Assembly: GCF_017868775.1 (NCBI RefSeq)
Contig: NZ_CP053381.1
Location: forward strand, 3,224,001-3,288,000
Length of the DNA stretch: 64,000 nt
Source of the DNA: Billgrantia sulfidoxydans
GTDB lineage: Bacteria; Pseudomonadota; Gammaproteobacteria; Pseudomonadales; Halomonadaceae
Direction: 5' to 3'
This document shows, in pieces, positions 25,544 through 35,985 of the stretch (position 1 is its first letter; the number at the start of each line of letters is the position of its first letter). The position numbers were made by a program, and so were the translations under genes. The notes under the pieces are model-generated. The model saw only the letters and a list, made by a program, of their open reading frames with translations. It ran no database searches and was not told the DNA's origin.

Positions 25544-26660
25544 TCAATGCCCTTTCGCCTGGCCGTTGTGCTTGGCCAGCAGCGCCGAGAGCTTGGCCTC
25601 CATGCGCGCGGCGGGGTCGGCCGGGGTGGCGGGTGCATCGCCCGGCGCCTGGCTGTCTGCCGGGGCGGGCTTGGCGCTGCGCTGCGTCGGGCCACGCCCG
25701 GCCTTGCGCGGCTGATGGTCGGCGGCGTCGCGCCCGCGGGCGCCCTTGCCGCTGCGCCGGGGGGCGGCCCTCGGTGCGGCCGCGCTCGCGGCGTTCGCTC
25801 TGCAGGCGCTCCAGCTTGCGCTTGGCGTGCTCGGCGGCCTGGGCGTCGACGCTGCCGGCGGGCTCGCCGTCGAGGTCGATGCGCTCGGCCTCTTCACGCA
25901 CGGCCTTGAGGTAGCGCGGCAGGTTGACGTAGCCCGCCAGGGCCCGGCGCACCAGCTTCTCGGGCCAGGGTTCGCGGGCGGAGAGGTCGTGATGGATGCC
26001 TACCTTGAGCGGCCGGGTGTGGCCCTTGAAGAAGGTCCTGGGGTAGCGCTGGTACCACTGTTTCAGCAGCGCATCGGCGGAAGGCGCCTGCTCGATGGCG
26101 AGCCGCCCCTGGCGTTCGTCATGGGGGGACGAAACGTCTCTCTCGCTGCCGTCGACTTGCCCGTGCCCCGCCTCGAGCCGAGGTGAAGCCTCGGCACCGG
26201 CCGGGCCAGGCGCCTGCCGCCGGGGTGTCACGTCCGCGCCGGGAGTCGCTGCGCCCTGCGACGCTGCGGCTGGCGCCGGCTCCGCCCCTGCGCCGTCGCT
26301 CGCCTCGCGCACGCCGTGCCCGGGCTCTGAATCGTCACGCGGGCGCTGGCCCATCAGCGCGGCGAGCCCCTGGGCGCGTCGCGTCGCGCCGGGAAAGACC
26401 GGCGCCGGCTCGCCCTTGCGCAGGCGTTCGCGCAGGCGAGCATTGTCCTCCTCGAGCTCGCGATTCTGTTCGTCGAGCTCGCGGTTTTCCTCCATCAGCT
26501 CGAGCCGGGACGCCTCCAGCTCCCGTCGTGCCGCCTCGGCATCGGCGAGCCGGGCCTCCAGCGCCTGCAGCTTCGCGCGACAGTCGCGCAGTTCGTCGAG
26601 CGCATCGACGGCACGAGCCTCGAGGGCGCTGAACAGTTGTAGTGAACGCTCTTCGACCAA
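25544..26660 (-). pseudogene. ProQ/FinO-domain RNA-binding protein with coiled coil, frameshift near C-terminus
   Basis: The N-terminal part is a long coiled coil (LEARLADAEAARRELEASRL onward), then a Pro/Ala-rich linker, then a ProQ/FinO domain (LLKQWYQRYPRTFFKGHTRP ... AREPWPEKLVRRALAGYVNL), an RNA chaperone fold. A run of six G on the plus strand (25759-25764) seems one base too long: removing one joins the ProQ frame to RSGKGARGRDAADHQPRK and the sensible end ARMEAKLSALLAKHNGQAKG, stopping at 25544. Without correction the frame runs Arg/Pro-rich to 25500. The start is probably TTG 26660, with GGGAGG seven bases upstream. The shift may be a sequencing error, a phase-variable tract or real decay. 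The ProQ domain itself is intact in either case. Confidence 0.7.
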
Positions 26661-26775
26661 ACCGGCATCCTCCCGGAAAACGCTGCACCAATGCCTGGGC
26701 GAGCGAATCGCCGCGTTGCCCCACAAGCTTCCGCCTAGTGTGTGCCACAAGCGAGACGCTGACAAACCATCCGGC

Positions 26776-27296
26776 TCATTCGACCCGACGCCGATACTCG
26801 ACGAAGCTGTATGCCGGCTGCCCCGGGTTGGGCGAGCCCGCCACCCGCTGCACCTCTTCCCACTCGCGCTCGTCCAGGGTGGGAAAGCGGGCGTCGCCCG
26901 CCACCTCGACCTCCACCTCGGTCAGGTAGATGCGGCTGGCATGAGGCAGCGCCTGGGCGTAGATCTCGCCACCGCCCATCACCATGATCTCGTCGACGCC
27001 GTCGATGGTGGCCTGCTGGTCGGCCAGGAATAGCGCCGACTCGAGGTCGTGGCAGACCCGTACGCCGTCGTGCCGGAAGCTCTCGTCGCGGGTCACCACG
27101 ATGTTGAGCCGTCCCGGCAGCGGCCGGCCGATGGAGGCGAAGGTCTTGCGCCCCATGATCAGCGGCTTGGCCTGGGTCATGCGCTTGAAGAACTTGAGGT
27201 CGTCGGGCAGGTGCCAGGGCAGCTTGTTGTCAATGCCGATCACGCCGTTGCGCGACACGGCGGCGATCATCGCCACCGGCACCAGGGTCTCGTCCG

Positions 27297-27300
<4 letters not shown>
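26776..27300 (-). CDS. folA: dihydrofolate reductase
   Basis: A 174-residue enzyme reducing dihydrofolate to tetrahydrofolate with NADPH. Family motifs: [51 protein letters not shown] and [13 protein letters not shown]. The start is ATG 27300, overlapping the thyA stop as ATGA, so the two are translationally coupled. An in-frame extension upstream to 27801 is antisense-free thyA sequence in the wrong frame and is not part of the gene. Last gene of the rppH-to-folA operon. Confidence 0.96.
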
Positions 27301-28151
<851 letters not shown>

Positions 28152-28232
28152 CGTTGGCGATCTCTTTGAATAATGGTCGACAGGGCTGGGAGTGTACCGT
28201 TCTCTTGCGCTTGCGTCGCATGCCCGCTCGTA

Positions 28233-29027
28233 TCACTTCGTGACGGCCGCCCCCACCGTCGGCTGACGCCGCGACCAGGCGATCAGCACGAGGCCGAAGG
28301 CGATCATCGGCAGCGTCAACAGCATGCCCATGGTGAACCAGTCGAAGGCGAGGTAGCCGATGTGGGCATCCGGCAGGCGGAAGAACTCCACGCTGAAGCG
28401 GAAGGCGCCGTAGAGCAGCAGGAACAGGCCGGACACCAGCCCACGGCGGCGCGGTCTGGCCGAAACCCACCACAGGATGGCGAACAGCGCCACGCCTTCG
28501 AGCAGGGCCTCGTAGAGCGAGGTGGGATGGCGCGGTGCGGGCCCCATGCCGGGGAACGGCATGCCCCAGGGCAGCTCGGTGACCCGCCCCGGCAGCTCGC
28601 GATTGATGAAGTTGCCGATGCGCCCGGCGCCCAGGCCGATCGGTACCATGGGCGCGAAGAAGTCGGTCAGGGTGAAAAAGGCCATGCCCTTCTTGCGCGC
28701 GAACCACAGTGCCGCCAGCAGCACCCCGATCAGCCCGCCGTGGAAGCTCATGCCGCCGTCCCACACGCGCAGCACCCACAGCGGATCGGCGGCCCACTGG
28801 CCCAGGCCGTAGAACAGCGCATAGCCCAGGCGGCCGCCCACCACCACGCCGAGGGCGGCATAGAACAGCAGGTCGCCGACGTCGTCCCGGGTCAGTCCGA
28901 AGCGTTCGGCCCGCTGCCGGCCGAGCCACCAGGCGCCCACGAAGCCGATGACGTACATCAAGCCATACCAGTGAATCTGGATGGGGCCGAGGGAGATGGC
29001 CACCGGGTCGATATCGGGATAGTTCAT
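28233..29027 (-). CDS. lgt: prolipoprotein diacylglyceryl transferase
   Basis: A 264-residue inner-membrane enzyme that moves diacylglycerol from phosphatidylglycerol to the lipobox Cys of prolipoproteins. Seen are about seven membrane helices, [16 protein letters not shown], and the Lgt signature [16 protein letters not shown]. The start ATG 29027 has GAGGTAACC before it. It lies between the TSUP gene (7 bp) and thyA; lgt-thyA adjacency is common in gammaproteobacteria. Confidence 0.96.
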   Translation of the reverse strand: MNYPDIDPVAISLGPIQIHWYGLMYVIGFVGAWWLGRQRAERFGLTRDDVGDLLFYAALGVVVGGRLGYALFYGLGQWAADPLWVLRVWDGGMSFHGGLIGVLLAALWFARKKGMAFFTLTDFFAPMVPIGLGAGRIGNFINRELPGRVTELPWGMPFPGMGPAPRHPTSLYEALLEGVALFAILWWVSARPRRRGLVSGLFLLLYGAFRFSVEFFRLPDAHIGYLAFDWFTMGMLLTLPMIAFGLVLIAWSRRQPTVGAAVTK

Positions 29028-29034
29028 GGTTACC

Positions 29035-29829
29035 TCAGAACAGGAAACGGAGCCCCACGATCAGCAGCAGCGCCGCAAAGGCGAGCCGCAGCACGCGGGC
29101 CGGAAGCACATGGGCCAGGCGCACACCCAGCCTGGCGCAAGGCACGCTGGCCAGCACGATGCCGAAAAAGGCAGGCCACATCACGAAGCCGGTGGCCCCC
29201 ACCGGCAGCGAAGGATGATGCCAGCCCACCACGATGAAAGTCAGGGCGCCGAACAGGGCGATGGGCAGGCCGCAGGCGGCCGAGGTGCCCACCGCTTGGG
29301 TCATGCTGGCCCCGCAGCGGGAGAGCCAGGGCACGCTGAGGGTTCCCCCGCCGATGCCGAACAGCGCCGATACGCCACCGATGACCACGCCGGCGAGGCC
29401 CATGGCCAGTCGCCCCGGCGCCGCGCGCCCCGCCCTGGGACCCACGCCCAGCGCCATCCTCAGCGCCACCAGTACCACAAACACCCCGAACAGGGTACCC
29501 AGCCGCCCGCCCGACAGCGCGCCGGCCACGAACACGCCGGCGATGGCCCCCAGCACCAGTCCAGGCAGCAGGGCGAGGAACCAGGCGCGGCGAATGCTGC
29601 CGCGCTGGTGGTGCGCCCAGGCGGACGAGGCACCGGTCACCAGGATGGTGGCCAGCGAGGTGCCGATCGCCAGGTGCATGGCGATATCGGGCGCCACGCC
29701 TTGCAGGCCGAAGGCAAAGACCAGTGCCGGCACGATGATCAAGCCGCCGCCGACACCGAACAGCCCCGCCATGGTGCCGGCCGCCGCGCCCAGCGCCAGG
29801 TAACCCAGCAATGTGAGGAGGACGCTCAT
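29035..29829 (-). CDS. TSUP (TauE/SafE) family permease, second copy
   Basis: 264 residues, eight or so helices, with [20 protein letters not shown] and [20 protein letters not shown] as the two repeated motifs. It looks like the protein at 23022-23831 along most of its length. Its start overlaps the stop of the receiver-domain gene as ATGA, and lgt follows after 7 bp, so it is embedded in the rppH-folA operon. The substrate is not known; organosulfur or sulfite anions are usual for the family. Confidence 0.9.
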   Translation of the reverse strand: MSVLLTLLGYLALGAAAGTMAGLFGVGGGLIIVPALVFAFGLQGVAPDIAMHLAIGTSLATILVTGASSAWAHHQRGSIRRAWFLALLPGLVLGAIAGVFVAGALSGGRLGTLFGVFVVLVALRMALGVGPRAGRAAPGRLAMGLAGVVIGGVSALFGIGGGTLSVPWLSRCGASMTQAVGTSAACGLPIALFGALTFIVVGWHHPSLPVGATGFVMWPAFFGIVLASVPCARLGVRLAHVLPARVLRLAFAALLLIVGLRFLF

Positions 29830-31211
29830 GTCACTGGGGATTCCTCGAACGCGTCGGGTCGCCAGCGCTGCAGAAGCTCGATCAGCTCCCGAGGCCCGTA
29901 GGGCTTGGCCAGGTAATCGTCCATGCCGGCCTCGTCGAAGCGCCGGCGGTCGCTCTCGGTGGCGTTGGCCGTCAAGGCCACCAGCACGCTGCGCCCGGCA
30001 TCGGGCTGCTGCGCCTCCTGCTCGCGCCAGCGCCGGGCGGCCTCCACGCCGTCCATGCCGGGCATGAAGATGTCCATCAACACCAGGTCGTAGGCCTGGC
30101 GATGCTGCTGTTCGAGCGCCTCCAGGCCGCTGGCGACACAGTCGACGCGCAACCCCTGCCGCTCCATGACCTGGCTCGCCAGCATGCGATTGACCGGGCC
30201 ATCATCGACCACCAGCACGCGCAGCGGGGCAGCCTGCCCGGACGGAAGCCGCATGTCGCGCAGCGCCGTTGCGCCCTGCTCCCCCGCCAGGCTGCTGATC
30301 AACAGCAGAATATCGGCGATACGCTCGCTCAAGTGAGCATGCCGGTAGGGATCGCTGCGGCTGTCGTCGTCGCCCTTCATCTCCCGGGCCAGCTCGGAGA
30401 GCAGCGGCTCCAGTTCACGCTGCAGCAGGGTCAGGTAGCGCGACTTGAGCCGCGAGTCCTCGCGGGCACGCTCGCGGGCGGCCAGCAGCCCGCCGAGGTC
30501 GTGCGTGCCGGCACGCTCGAAGAACGACAGCTGGTAGGGGGGGGCATCCCACCACTCCACCTGGAAGGAACGCCAGCGGCCTTCGCCATCCATCACCTGC
30601 ACCTCGCCCGGACGGCTCCCGCTCGACTCGGCGGCGATCAGACGAGTCGCCGGGTCCTGCCCTGCCAGGGTCTCCTGGCTCTCTCCCAGCAGCTGTTCCA
30701 TGGCCAGGTTGGCGCCCACGATCCGCCCGTGATAGAGCAGCAGAGCCGGGCGCTGGCTGGCCATGAGCAGCTCGTCCAGTTTCGGCACCAGCTCGAGCCG
30801 GGACTGCAGTTCGAGCATGCCGTCGTGGAGCTTCTCCAACCGCTCGATGACTAGGTCCTCGTGGTCGGGTGGCGACCGGGTCACCCCAAGCCAGCGCGGC
30901 AGGCTCTGCTCGGTCTCCTGCAGCAGCCTCTCGATGCGGCCGAGCCGCCCCTCGATCTGGCCCTCGTAGTCACGCAGGCTGTGACGCAACTGCAGCAGGA
31001 AAGCCGAGACGGTCAAGGTGGTGCCTGCCAGCAGGGCGAGCAGCAGCCAGGCGGACTCGGCCCAGGACGTCGGGTCGGGCGTGGCCACCCACAGCACCAC
31101 CCCCACCAGCAGGCAGAGCAGCACCAGGGCCGCCTGGGCCAGCAGCAGCGGCCACAGCAGCGGCCAGATCAGGTGCGACCAGAAGCGGTCCTTGCGAGTT
31201 CCGACAGGCAT
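29826..31211 (-). CDS. membrane-anchored receiver protein with degenerate kinase-like core
   Basis: About 461 residues: two membrane helices near the N-terminus, a coiled coil (LRDYEGQIEGRLGRIERLLQ), a PAS-like segment (LLYHGRIVGANLAMEQLLG), a helical stretch resembling a HisKA domain, then a receiver domain (LRVLVVDDGPVNRMLASQVM, phospho-acceptor Asp in VLMDIFMPGMDG, LTANATESD, and Lys in YLAKPYG). In the HisKA-like stretch, where hybrid kinases read SHELRTPL, this protein reads QRELEPLL, so the His is Arg, and no ATPase domain follows. It may therefore accept phosphate or act by binding, but cannot autophosphorylate. The start at ATG 31211 has AGGG upstream. It lies 34 bp after the NRDE gene. 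Confidence 0.8.
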   Translation of the reverse strand: MPVGTRKDRFWSHLIWPLLWPLLLAQAALVLLCLLVGVVLWVATPDPTSWAESAWLLLALLAGTTLTVSAFLLQLRHSLRDYEGQIEGRLGRIERLLQETEQSLPRWLGVTRSPPDHEDLVIERLEKLHDGMLELQSRLELVPKLDELLMASQRPALLLYHGRIVGANLAMEQLLGESQETLAGQDPATRLIAAESSGSRPGEVQVMDGEGRWRSFQVEWWDAPPYQLSFFERAGTHDLGGLLAARERAREDSRLKSRYLTLLQRELEPLLSELAREMKGDDDSRSDPYRHAHLSERIADILLLISSLAGEQGATALRDMRLPSGQAAPLRVLVVDDGPVNRMLASQVMERQGLRVDCVASGLEALEQQHRQAYDLVLMDIFMPGMDGVEAARRWREQEAQQPDAGRSVLVALTANATESDRRRFDEAGMDDYLAKPYGPRELIELLQRWRPDAFEESPVT

Positions 31212-31245
31212 TCGCATCCCTGTGCCAGGCAATGTGGCTGTGAGT

Positions 31246-32067
31246 TTACGCCGACGGCCCCCGGCTGTCATGGCAGGCCGAGGCACGCAAGTGCTCGCGC
31301 TGTAGCGAAATTCTCTCCCGCGTCACGCCCAACGGAGTGCCTGCGGGACCGTAGCGGTGCTCTTCCAGGACGATGACGCCCGCCTCGTCGCTCCACTCCA
31401 GCCAGGTCGTGGCGCGGGTGCCGTACTGTTCGCCGACGATGAAGGCCGGCGACAGCCGGCGCTCCAGCTCCAGGCCTACGCCGGTGTCGGGCAGGTGATG
31501 GTCGTCGGCCGGGCAGCTGTCGGACAGCGCGCTCAGGGCATCCTCCGGCCAGCGCCGTCGCAGCGCCGTCGCCAGCCCCTGCCGGGCCGCGATCAGCTTG
31601 GGCCAGGGGGTGTCGAGGCTGGCATTCGAGAGGCCATGGACGCCGGGCGTCACCTCCGCCAGCATCAGCCGCTCGCGGCTGCGGTGAAGGTGCCAGAGCC
31701 GGTGGCCATCGCCGGCCAGCAGGTTGAAGCCGGCATAGCGCCAGCCATCGCCTTCGGCCAGCCTGGCCAGCCACCCGGGCAGGTCGGCGCACTCCAGCGC
31801 CTCGCGCACCAATCGGCCCCGGCTCGGGGCGTTTGCCGCCACCCGAAGCTCCGGGTCGCGCACGTTGGTGACCGCGGCCACGCGACCACGGCGATGCACC
31901 GCCAGCCAGCTGCCGCCGGCCTCGAGGTCGCGACCGCCGACGATGTCGGGCGCGTCCTGCCAGGCTCCCAGCGCAGCCGTCGGGCGCTGGTGGAATTCGT
32001 CACGGTTGGCGATCAGCCGCAGCGGCACGGGCGCTTCCGGCCGGAAGTCGAAGGCGATGAGGCACAT
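31246..32067 (-). CDS. NRDE family protein (TANGO2-like)
   Basis: A 273-residue cytoplasmic protein opening MCLIAFDFRPEAPVPLRLIA then NRDEFHQRPT, the NRDE motif with the N-terminal Cys that would be exposed after Met removal (Ntn-hydrolase-like). GGRDLEAGGSWLAV and GLSNASLDTPWPK follow. The family's role is unsettled; the eukaryotic relative TANGO2 has been linked to haem and lipid handling. It lies 10 bp after ptsP in the same operon. Confidence 0.88.
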   Translation of the reverse strand: MCLIAFDFRPEAPVPLRLIANRDEFHQRPTAALGAWQDAPDIVGGRDLEAGGSWLAVHRRGRVAAVTNVRDPELRVAANAPSRGRLVREALECADLPGWLARLAEGDGWRYAGFNLLAGDGHRLWHLHRSRERLMLAEVTPGVHGLSNASLDTPWPKLIAARQGLATALRRRWPEDALSALSDSCPADDHHLPDTGVGLELERRLSPAFIVGEQYGTRATTWLEWSDEAGVIVLEEHRYGPAGTPLGVTRERISLQREHLRASACHDSRGPSA

Positions 32068-32077
32068 GGGACGGCGT

Positions 32078-34357
32078 TCAGTCCCGCGGCGGCAGCAGGT
32101 GGGCCAGCTGCCACTCGCTCAGCCGGGTGAACAGGTGGCTGCGCACCGCCGCCGGCGTGTTCAACGCCAGGATCTCGCTCACCAGGACCTTGGCGGCATC
32201 GAGGGAGACCCGGCGTATCGCCGCCCTGACCCGTGGCAGGCTGGGGGCGTTCATGGAGAGCGAGTCGAAGCCCATGCCCATCAGCAGCAGCGCCCCGGCC
32301 GGATCCCCGGCCAGCTCGCCGCACACCGAGATCGGTTTCTTCAGCCGCGCCGACTCCTCGGCCAGGCGCGCCATGGCGCTCAGCACGGCCGGATGGCAGG
32401 CGTCGTAGAGGCTCGCCACGCGAGGGTTGTTGCGGTCCACCGCCAGCAGGTACTGGGTCAGGTCGTTGCTGCCCACGGAGAAGAAGTCGGCGCGTTCGGC
32501 CAGGGCGTCGAGCTGATAGAGCGTCGCCGGCACCTCCAGCATCACGCCGACCTTGGGCCGCGGCGAGACGATGCCCTCCTCGGCCAGTTCGCGTATGGCG
32601 CGGTCGAGCAGGCGCAGCGCATCGTCGACCTCGTCGACGTTGGTGACCATGGGCAGCAGGATCTGCATGTTGTCGAGGCCTTGGGCGGCACGCAGCATGG
32701 CGCGCAGCTGCACCATCAGCACTTCGGGGTGATCGAGGGTGACACGGATGCCGCGCCAGCCGAGGAAGGGATTGGCCTCGTCGATGGGAAAGTAGGGCAG
32801 GTCCTTGTCGCCGCCGATGTCGAGGGTGCGCATCACCACCGGCAACGGCGCGAAGCTCTCCAGCTGGTCGCGGTAGAGGCGCGCCTGTTCCTGCTCGCTG
32901 GGAAAGCGCTCGGCGATCATGAACGGCACTTCGGTGCGGTACAGCCCCACCCCGCTGATGCGCTTCCTGAGCGACACCGTGGTGTCGATGGCCAGCCCGG
33001 TATTGACCATCAGCGGCATGACGTGGCCATCCGGGGTCTCGCTGGGCAGGTCCTGCTCGTGCTCGAGCACTTCGACCAGCGCCGCCTCTTCGGCAATCAG
33101 GCTCTCGTAGCGGGTCTTGAGCTCGTCCGAGGGCCGCACGAACAGCCGGCCGCGGTGGCCGTCGAGCACCACCTCGGCGCCGGAGAGGCGCGGCAGCGGC
33201 AGGTCGACCATGCCCAGCACGGTGGGCACCCCCATGGCCCGCGCGACGATCGCCACGTGGGAAGTGCTCGAGCCGCGCACCGACACCAGCCCGGCGAGCC
33301 GCTCCCGCGGCACCTCGCCCAGCGTGGCAACGCTGATCTCATCGCCCACCAGGATGGTGCTCTCGGGGAAGGTATCGGGCACCTGCGGTGTCTCTTCCTG
33401 CAGGTGGGCGAGCACTCGCCGACCCAGGTCACGCACGTCGGCGGCCCGCTCGCGCAGGTAGTCGTCGTCGACCCGCTCGAGGTACTGCACGTGGCGGCGC
33501 ACCACGTCGGCCAGGGCCCCCGGCGCCCACTGGCCCTCGCGAATGCGCTTCTCCACCTCCTGGGAGAGCGCCGCCTCGCTGAGCATCTGCTGGTAGACCT
33601 CGAACAGCGCCAGCTCCTGGGCCGAGATGCGGTTGGCCAGGCGCTCGCCCGCCGCACGAATCTCCTCGCGCACGCGCTCGATGGCCTCCTTGAGGCGCAC
33701 GATCTCGTATTCGACGTCGGTCGGAATCAGGTCGGGTACGCTATCCAGGTCGGCCAGCGGCGCCACCACCACCACTTCGCCGATGGCCATGCCGGGCGAC
33801 GCGGCGACCCCGGTAAACAGCGCCTGGCCGCCCGGCAGGGCGGGCCGGCTGAGGCTGCCGGTGGCCAGGGCATGCGCCAGCACGCCGGCGAGCTGCGCGC
33901 CCATGGTGATGAGGAAGGCCTCGTCCTCCTCGTCGTAGCGCCGCTTCTCCCCCTGCTGCACGACCAGTACGCCGAGCATGCGGCGCTGGTGGATGATCGG
34001 CACGCCGAGAAAACTGGAGTAGCGCTCCTCGCCGGTGGCCTCGAAGTAGCGGAAGCGCGGGTGCGAGGGGGCATCCTCGAGGTTGAGCGGCTCCTCGCGC
34101 TCGGCCACCAGGCCGACCAGCCCCTCCCCCACTCGCAGGCTCACGTGCCCCACCGCTTGGCTGTGCAGACCGATGGTCTCCATCAGCACGAGCTCCTGGG
34201 TCTCCTTGTCAAAGAGGTAGAAGGAGCACACGTCGGTATGCATGGCCTTGCGAATGCGCCGGACCATGGTCGCCAGCGCCGCATCGAGGTTGCGGGCGCT
34301 GTTGACCTCCTGGATGACCCGGCGCAGCACCTCCAGCATCGGCGTCTTGCTTTCCAT
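32078..34357 (-). CDS. ptsP: phosphoenolpyruvate-protein phosphotransferase PtsP (EI-Ntr)
   Basis: A 759-residue enzyme I of the nitrogen PTS, which passes phosphate from PEP to NPr and then EIIA-Ntr in regulation of nitrogen and potassium balance. Order of parts: GAF domain (about 1-150, ATMVRRIRKAMHTDVCSFYL), a PEP-utiliser N-terminal domain, the phospho-His swivel region SSTSHVAIVARAMGVPTVLG, and the C-terminal PEP-binding barrel (GGDKDLPYFP, NPFLGWRGIRV, and the catalytic Cys in KPISVCGELAGDP). Start at ATG 34357 (AGGTAAG upstream). It follows rppH, as in many gammaproteobacteria. Confidence 0.96.
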   Translation of the reverse strand: MESKTPMLEVLRRVIQEVNSARNLDAALATMVRRIRKAMHTDVCSFYLFDKETQELVLMETIGLHSQAVGHVSLRVGEGLVGLVAEREEPLNLEDAPSHPRFRYFEATGEERYSSFLGVPIIHQRRMLGVLVVQQGEKRRYDEEDEAFLITMGAQLAGVLAHALATGSLSRPALPGGQALFTGVAASPGMAIGEVVVVAPLADLDSVPDLIPTDVEYEIVRLKEAIERVREEIRAAGERLANRISAQELALFEVYQQMLSEAALSQEVEKRIREGQWAPGALADVVRRHVQYLERVDDDYLRERAADVRDLGRRVLAHLQEETPQVPDTFPESTILVGDEISVATLGEVPRERLAGLVSVRGSSTSHVAIVARAMGVPTVLGMVDLPLPRLSGAEVVLDGHRGRLFVRPSDELKTRYESLIAEEAALVEVLEHEQDLPSETPDGHVMPLMVNTGLAIDTTVSLRKRISGVGLYRTEVPFMIAERFPSEQEQARLYRDQLESFAPLPVVMRTLDIGGDKDLPYFPIDEANPFLGWRGIRVTLDHPEVLMVQLRAMLRAAQGLDNMQILLPMVTNVDEVDDALRLLDRAIRELAEEGIVSPRPKVGVMLEVPATLYQLDALAERADFFSVGSNDLTQYLLAVDRNNPRVASLYDACHPAVLSAMARLAEESARLKKPISVCGELAGDPAGALLLMGMGFDSLSMNAPSLPRVRAAIRRVSLDAAKVLVSEILALNTPAAVRSHLFTRLSEWQLAHLLPPRD

Positions 34358-34489
34358 TGTTGTCTTACCTCGCCTGGCTGAGGAATCAGGACCGCGCAGC
34401 GGCACTTGAAGGGAACGGCCCTCACGGCGGGGCCCTGCGTAAGCCCCTCGTGTCGTGTCCACCCAGTTCCCTTCTCGGGGACCCTTCGA

Positions 34490-34981
34490 TCAGCGACCTT
34501 CGAGCGCCAGCCGCTGCGCGCGCGGCGAAAGCTCGCTCAACGCGCGGCGATACACCTCGCGCTTGAAGGGCACCACCTGGCCCAGCGGATACCAGTAGCT
34601 GACCCAGCGCCAGTTATCGAACTCGGGCTTTTCCGAGCCATCCACGCAGATGCGGTTCTCCTGGCAGCGAATGCGCAGCAGGAACCACTTCTGCTTCTGG
34701 CCGATACAGACCGGCCTGGAGTTCATGCGCACCATGCGTCGCGGCAGGCGATAGCGCAGCCATCCCCGGGTACAGGCCAGTAGCTCGACGTCATCGGCGG
34801 TCAGGCCGATTTCCTCCTCCAGCTCACGATAGAGCGCCTGCTGCGGTGTCTCGGTTGACTTGATGCCTCCCTGGGGAAACTGCCACGCATTCTGTCCAAC
34901 CCGACGCGCCCAAAGCAGTTGCCCCCTGGCGTTGGCAATGATGATGCCAACGTTGGGGCGAAAGCCGTCAGCGTCGATCAC
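34490..34981 (-). CDS. rppH: RNA pyrophosphohydrolase
   Basis: A 163-residue Nudix enzyme that removes pyrophosphate from the 5' end of mRNAs and so starts 5'-dependent decay. The Nudix box lies at about 38-60 ([10 protein letters not shown] ... RELEEEIGL). I choose the GTG at 34981 as start: AAGGTG lies upstream, and the product then opens (M)[14 protein letters not shown], exactly the family N-terminus. The ATG at 35044 would add 21 unconserved residues. First gene of the operon that runs to folA. Confidence 0.95.
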   Translation of the reverse strand: MIDADGFRPNVGIIIANARGQLLWARRVGQNAWQFPQGGIKSTETPQQALYRELEEEIGLTADDVELLACTRGWLRYRLPRRMVRMNSRPVCIGQKQKWFLLRIRCQENRICVDGSEKPEFDNWRWVSYWYPLGQVVPFKREVYRRALSELSPRAQRLALEGR

Positions 34982-35200
34982 GGACGTCACCTTGTGAAAT
35001 ACGTCATTGAGAGCATTCTTCCACAAGGGCGCAAAGCGCATCAATACAACGATCAGCGGGGAAGCGCCGAGCAGGCATCGACGGTACGAGAAAAAGTGCG
35101 GCGGGGCTTAGCAGCGCAAGGCGTTGTCTGACATAATCGCCAGCTTTCACGCAATGCAGCATGACGTTACGACAACTCACCACATCGCAAGGGGTAAGCC

Positions 35201-35857
35201 GTGAGTCTGGCCATCTTCGATCTGGACAACACCCTGCTCTCCATCGACAGTGACCACGCCTGGGGCGAGTTCCTGCTCGAACAGGGCGCCGTGGATGCCG
35301 AGGCCTATCGTGAAGCCAACGACCGCTTCATGGCCGACTACGAGGCGGGCACGCTGGACATCCATGCCTTCCTGGCCGTGGCGCTCAGGCCGCTGGCCGA
35401 CAACAGCCCCGAGCAGCTCGCCGCCTGGCACCAGCAGTTCATGGCCAGCAAGATCGAGCCCAGCATCCTGCCCAAGGGCGAGGAACTGCTGGCACGCCAC
35501 CGCAGCCGTGGCGACACCCTGCTGATCGTCACCGCCACCAACCGCTTCATCACCGGCCCGATTGCCGAGCGGCTGGGCGTCGACCACCTGATCGCCGTGG
35601 AACCGGAAGTCCGCGATGGCCGCTACACCGGCCAGGTGAGCGGCACGCCGAGCTACCGCGAAGGCAAGGTGAAGCGCCTGGAGGAGTGGCTGGCGGACAA
35701 GGACCTGACCCTCGACGACGCCTGGTTCTACAGCGACTCGCACAACGACCTGCCGCTGCTGGAACTGGTGGAGCACCCGGTGGCGGTGGACCCCGACGCC
35801 ACCCTGCGCGAAGAAGCCGAAAAGCGCGGCTGGCGCATCATGAGCCTACGCGACTGA
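35201..35857 (+). CDS. HAD-superfamily hydrolase (IB, SerB-like)
   Basis: A 218-residue phosphatase-type HAD protein. Motif I is [13 protein letters not shown] (nucleophile Asp at 7), motif [11 protein letters not shown], and motif [14 protein letters not shown]. The cap is the helical type of subfamily IB, as in phosphoserine phosphatase-like proteins. The substrate is not known. GTG start at 35201 with AGGGGTAAG upstream. It diverges from rppH and ends in a shared terminator with mdh. Confidence 0.9.
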   Translation: MSLAIFDLDNTLLSIDSDHAWGEFLLEQGAVDAEAYREANDRFMADYEAGTLDIHAFLAVALRPLADNSPEQLAAWHQQFMASKIEPSILPKGEELLARHRSRGDTLLIVTATNRFITGPIAERLGVDHLIAVEPEVRDGRYTGQVSGTPSYREGKVKRLEEWLADKDLTLDDAWFYSDSHNDLPLLELVEHPVAVDPDATLREEAEKRGWRIMSLRD

Positions 35858-35923
35858 ACGGCTTCGCCAGTTCATGAGTCGTAAGAACGGCGCTTCGCGC
35901 ATGGAAGAGCGAAGACGAAAGAC

Positions 35924-35958
35924 AAAAACCCCGAAGGCCTGAGACCTTCGGGGTTTTT
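35924..35958. terminator. bidirectional rho-independent terminator
   Basis: AAAAACCCCGAAGG (35924-35937), 7-nt loop, CCTTCGGGGTTTTT (35945-35958). The 14-bp stem carries U runs on both strands, serving the HAD gene on the plus strand and mdh on the minus strand. Confidence 0.93.
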
Positions 35959-35985
35959 CTTGGCTCTTACTTCTTTCTTACACGC

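Noticed and set aside
31865..34381. An 838-codon open frame on the plus strand
   Set aside because: It is antisense to ptsP, rich in His, Gln and Arg, and without family resemblance; it is a by-product of high-GC codon bias.
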